Shown here: piece after piece, positions 1 through 5,395 of the stretch
Layout: each line of letters opens with the position of its first letter
Numbering within the stretch: the stretch's first letter is position 1
From: Kiloniellaceae bacterium
GTDB lineage: Bacteria; Pseudomonadota; Alphaproteobacteria; Kiloniellales; Kiloniellaceae
Assembly: GCA_028280915.1 (NCBI GenBank)
Contig: JANQKX010000047.1
Coordinates: 1-7,074 of the forward strand
Length of the DNA stretch: 7,074 nt
Direction of reading: 5' to 3'
Notes under the pieces: model-generated
Database searches by the model: none
Seen by the model: the letters and a program-made list of their open reading frames with translations, nothing else
Told to the model about the DNA's origin: nothing
Translations under genes and position numbers: made by a program

Positions 1-845
1 ACGAGGTCAAGGTGGCCGACATTTGGGCCTATCTGGCCGATCTGGCGGGCGGCTGGAACAACCTGGCGGACCGCCCCATCGGCCTGGATCTCACTGGACC
101 GGTCTCGCCCCTGAAGCTGGGCAGCGAAACCTGCCGACGCCTGGAGATGGCGGCGCGGCGCAACCTGCCCATGGTCTGCTACCCGGCGATCTTTCCGGGC
201 ATGGCCGGCCCCATCACCTTGGCCGGCTCCATCGCCCAGTCCTCGGCGGAAGCCCTGGCCGGCGTGGTGATCCATCAAATCCACGCCCCCGGCGCGCCGA
301 TCCTCTCGGGCTCGGCAATCTTGCCCATGGATATGCGCCGCGCCGACCTGGCGTACGGTTCACCCGAATACGCCCTCGCCGGCCTGGGCGCGGCCGACTA
401 TTTCAAATACATCGGCCTGCCCAGCTGGACCGGCGCCGGCTGCTCGGATTCCCATACGGTGGACCTGCAAGCCGCCGCCGAGGTGGGCTCCAACATGAGC
501 ATGGCCGCGCTGGCCGGGACCGCCTTTATCCACAATCTGGGATTCCTGTCCGGCGGACGAACCGGCTCCTTGGAAATGCTGGTGCTCTGCGACGAACTGG
601 CCGGCATGGTGAGCAAACTGGGCAACGGCATCAAGGTGGACGACGCCAGCCTGGCGGTGGACGTGATCAAGCGCGCCGCGGCGGACAATTCCTTTTTGAC
701 CGACAGCCACACCTTTGACCGCTATCAGACCGAAATGTGGATTCCCCGCCTCTTCGAGCGCTCGGACGTGAGCATTTGGCTGGAGACCGGCGCACCCGCC
801 ATCCGGGAGCGCATACAGGAAAAGCTCCACGGCATCCTCGCTTAG
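1..845 (+). CDS. Trimethylamine methyltransferase (MttB)-family protein, 5' partial
   Basis: This is the C-terminal part of an MttB/COG5598-family methyltransferase. The frame is open from base 3 (Glu-Val-Lys before the GTG at 12), so the real start lies left of the window; about 280 residues remain of a family usually near 480-500. Counting the codon at 12 as residue 1, family marks are GPITLAG (66-72), the Ala/Glu-rich stretch after it, the LPSW...GCSDS segment (137-147) followed by DLQAAAE (151-157), and an amphipathic C-terminus. Family members form a TIM barrel that moves a methyl group from a methylated amine to a cobalamin-bound partner protein. Pyrrolysine-containing members use trimethylamine; non-pyrrolysine members such as MtgB use glycine betaine and similar quaternary amines. 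No in-frame amber codon is visible before the terminal TAG, so this is probably a non-pyrrolysine member. The substrate is unknown. A LacI-type regulator follows after 5 nt. The family call is firm. Confidence 0.9.
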   Translation, partial: EVKVADIWAYLADLAGGWNNLADRPIGLDLTGPVSPLKLGSETCRRLEMAARRNLPMVCYPAIFPGMAGPITLAGSIAQSSAEALAGVVIHQIHAPGAPILSGSAILPMDMRRADLAYGSPEYALAGLGAADYFKYIGLPSWTGAGCSDSHTVDLQAAAEVGSNMSMAALAGTAFIHNLGFLSGGRTGSLEMLVLCDELAGMVSKLGNGIKVDDASLAVDVIKRAAADNSFLTDSHTFDRYQTEMWIPRLFERSDVSIWLETGAPAIRERIQEKLHGILA

Positions 846-850
846 GCGCC

Positions 851-1942
851 ATGGGTAAACGTCAGCTCTTTCCCCCGAACAAGGGGCCGGATCGTCAAGA
901 TTCCGAGCCGCGCCCAGCCAAGGGGCAAGTCACCCTAAAGGCCGTCGCCGAGGCGGCCGGCGTGTCGCCCATGACCGTCTCCAACTTCGTCAACGGCAAA
1001 TTCCAGTACATGGGGCAGGAAACCAGGGACAAGGTGTCCCGCGCCGTGGGCGAGTTGGGCTACCGACCGGATTCCGCCGCCAGGGGCCTGCGCACCGCGC
1101 GCCACAGATCCGTGGGCATGATCGTCTTGGACCACTCACCCCACTACCTCTCCGACGGCTTTACCACCCAGGTGATCTCGGGCCTGAGCAACAGCCTGAA
1201 CGACCAGGGTTACACCCTGCAGCTGGAGGGCATGGCGCCGGAGCGCTTTGCCGCCTCCAGCCTGATCAAGCATGTGCGCACCGACGCTCTTTGTCTCATG
1301 TTGTCGGGCGACGCCGCCCGGCGCCAAGATATTCTGCGTCAGGCCCGCGCCGTCGGACAGCCTCTCGTCGTCTTCCTGGAACAGCCGGCGGGCCTGGCTC
1401 AAAGCGATTGCGCGGTTTTGCAGGACGAAAAAAAGGGCGGATATCTTTTGGCCCGGCATCTGCTGGAGCGGGGCGCCCGCAAACTCTGGGTGGTCAAGCA
1501 AACTCACAACCTGTGGCCCGCCATCGAAGAACGGGAAAAGGGCATCCGCCAGGCCCTGGATGAAACCGGCGACGGCGCGCCCCTGCTCTCCCTGGGCTGC
1601 GGTGACGGCGCCTTTACGCAAACTCAAACGGCGCTCGAGGCCGCCTTGGCCCGTCACGGTCAGCCCGACGGTATCATGGCCCTGAACGACCAGGTCGGCA
1701 TCGCCGCCTTGCAGCTGTGCCGCACCAAGGGCCTCCGGGTGCCGGGCGACATCAAGATCACCGGCTACAACGCCTTTGACTTCTGGCATTTTTCCCAGCC
1801 CCGGCTCACCACCATCCGGTCGAGCGGCTACCAGATCGGCCAGCGGGGCGGCGCGGAAGTCATCCGCCACCTGGAACAGGGCGCCTTTTCCGCGCCCTCG
1901 GTCATGCTCGACGTAGAATTGGTCCTGGGCGGCACGACTTAG
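851..1942 (+). CDS. LacI-family transcriptional repressor
   Basis: A 363-residue LacI/GalR-type regulator. The DNA-binding helix-turn-helix is at residues 27-48 (VTLKAVAEAAGVSPMTVSNF), followed by the hinge region around YRPDSAARGLRTAR (71-84). The rest is a periplasmic-binding-protein-like effector domain, ending with the typical ALND (277-280) and RVPGDIKITGYN (296-307) segments and a PRLTTI motif (317-322). The usual GFDD after the strand is GYNA here, so the ligand pocket has diverged. I chose ATG 851, 5 nt after the methyltransferase stop. An earlier in-frame ATG at 737 would add 38 residues read entirely inside the methyltransferase gene and with no family likeness. Even from 851 there is a charged extension of about 25 residues before the HTH, longer than normal. 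No clear Shine-Dalgarno is seen, so translation is probably coupled to the gene before. It likely controls the methyltransferase unit or the hydrolase-kinase pair in response to a small molecule; the effector is unknown. Confidence 0.93.
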   Translation: MGKRQLFPPNKGPDRQDSEPRPAKGQVTLKAVAEAAGVSPMTVSNFVNGKFQYMGQETRDKVSRAVGELGYRPDSAARGLRTARHRSVGMIVLDHSPHYLSDGFTTQVISGLSNSLNDQGYTLQLEGMAPERFAASSLIKHVRTDALCLMLSGDAARRQDILRQARAVGQPLVVFLEQPAGLAQSDCAVLQDEKKGGYLLARHLLERGARKLWVVKQTHNLWPAIEEREKGIRQALDETGDGAPLLSLGCGDGAFTQTQTALEAALARHGQPDGIMALNDQVGIAALQLCRTKGLRVPGDIKITGYNAFDFWHFSQPRLTTIRSSGYQIGQRGGAEVIRHLEQGAFSAPSVMLDVELVLGGTT

Positions 1943-1950
1943 CCCCCTGC

Positions 1951-1970
1951 CCCGCGCGCGCCTGCGCGGG
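1951..1970 (+). terminator. GC-rich hairpin after the LacI-type gene
   Basis: A perfect 7-bp inverted repeat (CCCGCGC / GCGCGGG) with a 6-nt loop begins 8 nt after the regulator's stop codon. It is placed where a transcription terminator would be, but AAATGCGCC follows it rather than a T-run, so it is not a canonical intrinsic terminator. It could instead be a 3'-end protecting structure or chance in GC-rich DNA. Confidence 0.25.
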
Positions 1971-2201
1971 AAATGCGCCGCAGGCGGCCGCCAGCAGGTT
2001 TCGGCTATAGACCGTTGGCGGGCACCACCAGGCTTAAGCGATGCCCGGTCTTGATCGGTCACGGCACTTTCGGCCATTGTTCCGCCACGACATCTTGGTA
2101 CCTCCGTGCCAGGATTAGAGAAAGGCGCTCACGCCCTGTCGGTATGTGAAGGTTGGTTTTATCCAGAGCCTTTGCATCCAAACCCGGCTGAAAAAAACAA
2201 C

Positions 2202-2205
2202 GAGG
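2202..2205 (+). promoter_or_regulatory. Shine-Dalgarno of the serine hydrolase gene
   Basis: GAGG lies 7 nt before the ATG at 2213, in an otherwise A-rich stretch. The spacing is standard, and this fixes 2213 as the hydrolase start. Confidence 0.6.
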
Positions 2206-2212
2206 TTGGAAA

Positions 2213-3499
2213 ATGTCCAAAAAAGAGCCCGTCGAAAAGCCGCAGACCGCGCAAGAGTCCGGGATCATGCTGGGATTTCCGCCACCGCCGGCGCGCCGGC
2301 CGAGCCTCAAGGACTGGGACATGCCCCCCTTCAACCGCTGGGCCTTTCAAAACGTGCGACGCATGATGCCCACGGTGGAGGTCTATCGGGGCGACGGCCC
2401 GGTCCGGCCCCTGCCGGAGCAATTGGTCGACCTGTCGGAGGTTGCCTTTCACGCCTTGGACGGGGAGGTCACGACGGTCGCGCAGATGCTGGAGGCCAGC
2501 TTTACGGACGGCTTTATCGTGCTGTGGAACGGTCAAGTGGTTTGCGAGCACTATGCCAACGGCATGCAGCCCCACAGCCAGCACCTCTCCCAATCCGTGT
2601 CAAAATCCCTGACCGGCGCCCTGGCCGGTATCATCATCGACAAGGGCCTCTGGGACCCGGACCGGCCGGTGGTCGACTACATCCCAGAATTGGGCGCTTG
2701 CGGCTATGCCGACGCCACGGGACGCCACGTGCTCAATATGACCAGCGGCGTGCGCTTCGACGAGGACTACGGCGCCCCCAACTCCGATATCACCCGGGTG
2801 GACGTCTCCTCCGGCTGGCGGCCGGCGACCCGCAAGCACAAGCGCGAGACCCTCTACGACATCATTCTCAGCCTGCCCAAGGTGCGCGCGCACGGCGAGG
2901 TTTTTGAGTACCGCTCCATCGAAACCGACGTGGTCGCCTGGCTCTTGGAACGCACCACCCACAAACCCTTGGCCGAGCTGCTCAGCGAGGAGATCTGGCA
3001 GAAAATCGGCCCCGAGCGGGACGCCTATTTCACCGTGGATTTCGCCGGCACCGCCCTGGCCGAGGGCGGGTTCAACGCCACGCTCAGGGACTACGCCCGC
3101 TTCGGCCAGATGATGGCCGACGGCGGCCGGGTCGGTGACGAGCAAGTGGTGCCCGCCGATTGGGTGGCGGCCTGCGGCACGGGCGAGAGCGAGCTCTTCG
3201 GCGAGCCCTATACGGGCGTCAGCCCCCACGGCGCTTATTCGAACCAGTGGTGGGTGCATGACGTGAACCGCGGCGACTACATGGCCCGCGGTGTCTTCGG
3301 CCAGATGATTTACATCGACCCGGCCAGCAAGCTGGTGGCGGTGAAACTCTCCAGCTGGCCCGACTACCTGGTCCCCCATTTCACCATCGATTCCCTGCGC
3401 GCGATCATCGCCATCCGCCGGCACCTGACCGGCGAGGTGCCGGCGTCCGACCCGCCAAGCAACGGCCCAACCCTGGGCATGCCGGTGATCTCGGCGTAG
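2213..3499 (+). CDS. Beta-lactamase-fold serine hydrolase, NylB-like
   Basis: A 428-residue serine hydrolase of the class C beta-lactamase/COG1680 group, most like 6-aminohexanoate-dimer hydrolases (NylB type). The SxxK motif is S128-V-S-K131, the tyrosine motif is Y233-R-S235 within FEYRSIETDV, and the third motif region reads RGVFGQMIYIDP (359-370) where penicillin-binding proteins have KTG. In this family the serine is acylated by an amide or ester substrate, the lysine and tyrosine act as general bases, and water releases the product. Members include nylon-oligomer hydrolases, esterases and D-amino-acid peptidases, so the substrate cannot be named. There is no signal peptide: the N-terminus is charged and then Pro-rich (residues 1-40), so it is probably cytoplasmic, unlike true AmpC beta-lactamases. 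The start is backed by GAGG 7 nt upstream. The stop codon abuts the ATG of the kinase gene, indicating a shared transcript and a linked role. Confidence 0.9.
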   Translation: MSKKEPVEKPQTAQESGIMLGFPPPPARRPSLKDWDMPPFNRWAFQNVRRMMPTVEVYRGDGPVRPLPEQLVDLSEVAFHALDGEVTTVAQMLEASFTDGFIVLWNGQVVCEHYANGMQPHSQHLSQSVSKSLTGALAGIIIDKGLWDPDRPVVDYIPELGACGYADATGRHVLNMTSGVRFDEDYGAPNSDITRVDVSSGWRPATRKHKRETLYDIILSLPKVRAHGEVFEYRSIETDVVAWLLERTTHKPLAELLSEEIWQKIGPERDAYFTVDFAGTALAEGGFNATLRDYARFGQMMADGGRVGDEQVVPADWVAACGTGESELFGEPYTGVSPHGAYSNQWWVHDVNRGDYMARGVFGQMIYIDPASKLVAVKLSSWPDYLVPHFTIDSLRAIIAIRRHLTGEVPASDPPSNGPTLGMPVISA

Positions 3500-4342
3500 A
3501 TGGGTGCCACCTGCCCGGCGCCCGAGATTCTAGACAGCTTTCAGGCCCGCGAACCGGCGTTTGTGGTCGAAACCGCCTTGGCGACGATCTGGAAGGTTCG
3601 TTCACCCCGGGGCGAGGCGGCGCTGAAGGTCTACCACGGAGAGGACATGAAAAACGAGGCCGCCGGGTTTGATCTCTTGGCCGCGTGGGACGGCCATGGC
3701 GCCGCCAAGCTCTATGGCAGAACCGCCCGGGCCGCCCTGTTGGAATGGCTGCCCGGCCCCTCCTTGGGAGACCTGACCCGGACGGGCCGGGATGACGACG
3801 CCGCGGCCCATCTCGGCGAGGCGGCACGGACTCTACACGCCCGATCGATGCCTGCCGCCATGAAGTTGCCCGATCTGACGGACTGGCTGGCGGACCTTTT
3901 TGCGGTCACCTTCGCCCCTTCTTGCCCGCCGGACACCAGACGCAACATGGGACGCTGCCAAGCCTTGGCCCGACGTCTGTTGTCATCCCCAACCGAGACG
4001 GCCGCGCTCCACGGCGATCTGCACCATGACAACATCCGTTGGAGCGAAAGGGGATACTGCGCCTTTGATGCCAAGGGCGTGCGGGGCGACAGAGCCTTTG
4101 AGCTGGCCAATGCCTTTCGCAACCCGATCGGTGCCGAAGACAGGCAGCGCGACCCGGCACGGGTTCGGCACTTGGCGGATTGCTGGTCCGAGAGTTTTGC
4201 CGTGGACCGGAGCCGCCTGCTGGCCTGGGCCGCCGTGAAATGCGCTCTTTCCATCGCCTGGCGCGCCGGCGGGCCGCTGGAACGGGACCCGGAATTTGAT
4301 CTCCTGGCCCTTCTCACGTCGATTGCCCCGGAGGGTCACTAA
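3500..4342 (+). CDS. APH-fold kinase, aminoglycoside/hydroxyurea (APH(6)/Hur) type
   Basis: A 280-residue small-molecule phosphotransferase of the protein-kinase-like APH fold. Visible elements in order: ATP-anchoring lysine K43 in ALKVY, paired acid E53 in the next helix, a hinge around LLEWLPGPSLGDL (80-92), the catalytic loop HGDLHHDNI (171-179; D173 the base, N178 a metal ligand), and the metal-binding aspartate D190 in FDAKGVRGD. The FDxKGxxGDxAFE pattern after the catalytic loop is typical of the streptomycin 6-kinase/hydroxyurea kinase branch (PF04655). Characterised relatives phosphorylate a hydroxyl of streptomycin or hydroxyurea and so inactivate it; many environmental members have unknown substrates. 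All catalytic residues are present, so it should be active. The ATG directly follows the hydrolase TAG (TAGATG) with no good Shine-Dalgarno, so translation probably depends on ribosomes finishing the hydrolase. Resistance is possible but not shown; a catabolic kinase is equally possible. Confidence 0.87.
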   Translation: MGATCPAPEILDSFQAREPAFVVETALATIWKVRSPRGEAALKVYHGEDMKNEAAGFDLLAAWDGHGAAKLYGRTARAALLEWLPGPSLGDLTRTGRDDDAAAHLGEAARTLHARSMPAAMKLPDLTDWLADLFAVTFAPSCPPDTRRNMGRCQALARRLLSSPTETAALHGDLHHDNIRWSERGYCAFDAKGVRGDRAFELANAFRNPIGAEDRQRDPARVRHLADCWSESFAVDRSRLLAWAAVKCALSIAWRAGGPLERDPEFDLLALLTSIAPEGH

Positions 4343-4418
4343 AACGTCTGCGTCTCCCCGGCTGAATGATCTTGTCCACCGGCACGGTGTTACCCCGGCC
4401 GAAGGCTGCCCGACCGGT

Positions 4419-4446
4419 TTGCCGCCCTGGCCTCGCCCGATAGAAT
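4419..4446 (+). promoter_or_regulatory. Candidate sigma70-type promoter
   Basis: TTGCCG (4419-4424) and TAGAAT (4441-4446) match the -35 and -10 consensus at 4/6 and 5/6 positions with a 16-nt spacer, in an otherwise GC-rich region where such matches are uncommon. Two short inverted repeats overlap the -10 and start site: AGAA-N6-TTCT (4442-4455) and TGAA-N6-TTCA (4446-4459). They could form an operator but are only 4 bp per arm. The predicted start of transcription, near 4453, would serve the FAH-family gene. Confidence 0.4.
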
Positions 4447-4466
4447 GAATGTTCTTTCAGTTGATC

Positions 4467-4473
4467 GGAGGGG
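4467..4473 (+). promoter_or_regulatory. Strong Shine-Dalgarno without an obvious gene
   Basis: GGAGGGG is the best ribosome-binding sequence in this intergenic region, yet no ATG, GTG or TTG lies at normal spacing. The nearest start is TTG 4489 (15 nt away), which opens a frame to the TGA at 4531-4533 with an internal ATG at 4504. It may be a remnant, a ribosome standby site, or chance. Confidence 0.25.
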
Positions 4474-4529
4474 AAAATCCTAACAACATTGAAAAGCCAA
4501 TTCATGCGCCTTTCGGGCTCTAGACGGCC

Positions 4530-4577
4530 ATGAAACACCGCAACGATGAAACACCACAACGATGAAACACCAAAACG
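4530..4577 (+). repeat. Three tandem 16-bp repeats, each starting ATGA
   Basis: Units at 4530-4545, 4546-4561 and 4562-4577 read ATGAAACACCGCAACG, ATGAAACACCACAACG and ATGAAACACCAAAACG, differing only at positions 11 and 12. They end 36 nt before the FAH-family start, whose own ATGACA resembles the unit head. The unit length is not a multiple of three, so successive ATGs fall in successive frames. Slipped-strand duplication is the likely origin; they could be direct-repeat protein sites or a variable-number locus. Confidence 0.9.
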
Positions 4578-4617
4578 AGAGGGCCCGGGCGGGCCGAGAG
4601 AGACGACCACACCATGA
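4546..4617 (+). other. Possible leader peptide overlapping the FAH start
   Basis: The ATG of the second repeat unit opens a 23-codon frame (begins MKHHNDETPKR, ends ETTTP). Its TGA (4615-4617) overlaps the FAH-family ATG (4614-4616) in the classic ATGA arrangement of translational coupling. It has no Shine-Dalgarno and no recognisable peptide, so expression is doubtful. The first unit's frame likewise ends (TGA 4563-4565) on the ATG of the third unit. Confidence 0.2.
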
Positions 4618-5318
4618 CAAGCCATTCCGACAGTCAGTCCTATGTTTTTGAGCCGGGGCCCCGTCCCTCCCTGCCCGTTCGCGGCCTCAGCCTGCGCTTT
4701 CCCGTGCACCGCATCTACTGCGTGGGGCGGAACTATGCCGCCCACGCCATTGAAATGGGCCACGACCCTGACCGGGAAGAGCCGTTTTTCTTCCAGAAAA
4801 ACCCGGACAACCTGATCCTGGACGGCAGCTTTCCCTACCCCGACAAATCCGAAGACGTGCATTTCGAAATCGAGATGGTGGTTGCCCTCCACGAAGGGGG
4901 TAAGGATATCTCCCCGGATCAGGCCCTCGACCACGTCTATGGCTATGCCGTGGGTCTGGACATGACCCGGCGGGATTTGCAAGGCCAGGCCAAAAAGGCC
5001 GGCCGCCCCTGGGAGATCGGCAAGGCCTTTGAGTGTTCCGCCCCCTGCTCGGCCATCGTGCCGGCCGCCGCCATCGGCCACCCCGCCAAAGGCCGGGTCA
5101 GCTTGACGGTGAATGGGGAACTGCGCCAGGACGGGGATCTCTCGCAGCTGATCTGGAAGGTGCCCGAGATGATTGCCTACCTCTCCGGCCTCTTCACCTT
5201 GCAGCCGGGAGACTTGATCTTCTCGGGCACACCGGCCGGCGTGGGACCGGTGCAGCGGGGCGAGCGGCTCCATGGCGTGGTGGCGCCGGTGGGCGAGCTT
5301 TCCGTTGAGGTGACGTAA
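4614..5318 (+). CDS. Fumarylacetoacetate hydrolase-family enzyme, fumarylpyruvate hydrolase/FAHD1-like
   Basis: A 234-residue single-domain FAH-superfamily enzyme (COG0179). The core begins with IYCVGRNYAAHAIEMGHDPD (34-53), continues with FFFQKNPDNLI, and ends with SGTPAGVGPV (204-213). Measured against human FAHD1 at a constant offset of 14, every key residue is present: the H44/E47 catalytic dyad, metal ligands E85, E87 and D116, and active-site Q123 and K137. The fold binds Mg2+ or Mn2+ and cleaves a C-C bond in acylpyruvates (for example fumarylpyruvate to fumarate and pyruvate in gentisate degradation) or decarboxylates oxaloacetate. The motif wording is closest to fumarylpyruvate hydrolases, but no gentisate dioxygenase or maleylpyruvate isomerase is in the window. 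Length is normal. The start at 4614 has only a weak purine-rich stretch (GAGAGA, 4598-4603) upstream. The gene appears to have its own promoter and is followed by a strong hairpin. Confidence 0.92.
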   Translation: MTSHSDSQSYVFEPGPRPSLPVRGLSLRFPVHRIYCVGRNYAAHAIEMGHDPDREEPFFFQKNPDNLILDGSFPYPDKSEDVHFEIEMVVALHEGGKDISPDQALDHVYGYAVGLDMTRRDLQGQAKKAGRPWEIGKAFECSAPCSAIVPAAAIGHPAKGRVSLTVNGELRQDGDLSQLIWKVPEMIAYLSGLFTLQPGDLIFSGTPAGVGPVQRGERLHGVVAPVGELSVEVT

Positions 5319-5335
5319 GAACCCATCAGCACCAC

Positions 5336-5368
5336 AAAAAAACGGGGCCGGATTTTCCGCCGGCCCCG
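5336..5368 (-). terminator. Intrinsic terminator of the minus-strand gene, possibly bidirectional
   Basis: A perfect 9-bp GC stem (CGGGGCCGG / CCGGCCCCG, 5343-5351 and 5360-5368) with an 8-nt loop is flanked on the left by seven A residues (5336-5342). Read on the minus strand this is stem-loop followed by T7, a textbook intrinsic terminator, 27 nt past the stop of the beta-helix gene. On the plus strand the hairpin lies 24 nt after the FAH-family stop but is followed only by ATGTTT, so termination that way would be weaker. Confidence 0.85.
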
Positions 5369-5395
5369 ATGTTTCAGATTATGCGGTCGCCTTCT

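Larger units (their letters stand above)
1943..2212. other. Non-coding region between regulator and hydrolase genes
   Basis: These 270 bases hold no reading frame with a recognisable product on either strand. The left part is very GC-rich and carries the hairpin at 1951-1970. The right part turns AT-richer just before the hydrolase gene, including an A-run at 2191-2197, which would suit a promoter or leader. I looked for -10/-35 pairs and for a CG-centred LacI-type palindrome and found none that I would defend. Confidence 0.6.
4343..4613 (+). other. Leader region of the FAH-family gene
   Basis: These 271 bases carry no conventional gene. A small 5-bp hairpin (CACCG-gca-CGGTG, 4377-4389) follows the kinase gene without a T-run. 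Then come a candidate promoter (4419-4446), a strong but unattached Shine-Dalgarno (4467-4473), and three tandem repeats (4530-4577). If the promoter is right, the transcript leader would be about 160 nt, long for a simple catabolic gene and rich in tiny overlapping reading frames. Confidence 0.55.

Noticed and set aside
843..845. Terminal TAG of the MttB-family gene as a pyrrolysine codon
   Set aside because: Read-through would add only about 30 residues with no family likeness, the protein already ends at a typical C-terminus, and TAG also ends the LacI-type and hydrolase genes, so it acts as an ordinary stop here.
1136..2077. A 313-codon minus-strand frame opposite the LacI-type gene
   Set aside because: It mirrors the regulator's codons and shows no domain; the plus-strand protein is clearly LacI-family.
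2213..3499. True beta-lactamase (AmpC) causing antibiotic resistance
   Set aside because: There is no signal peptide, the third motif is not KTG, and the sequence around the tyrosine motif looks like NylB-type hydrolases instead.
4530..4577. CRISPR array
   Set aside because: The units are 16 bp and directly abutting with no spacers, and no cas genes are present.
4314..5273. A 319-codon minus-strand frame opposite the FAH-family gene
   Set aside because: Its translation has no recognisable family features and lies opposite a gene with a complete set of active-site residues; long antisense frames are expected in GC-rich coding DNA.
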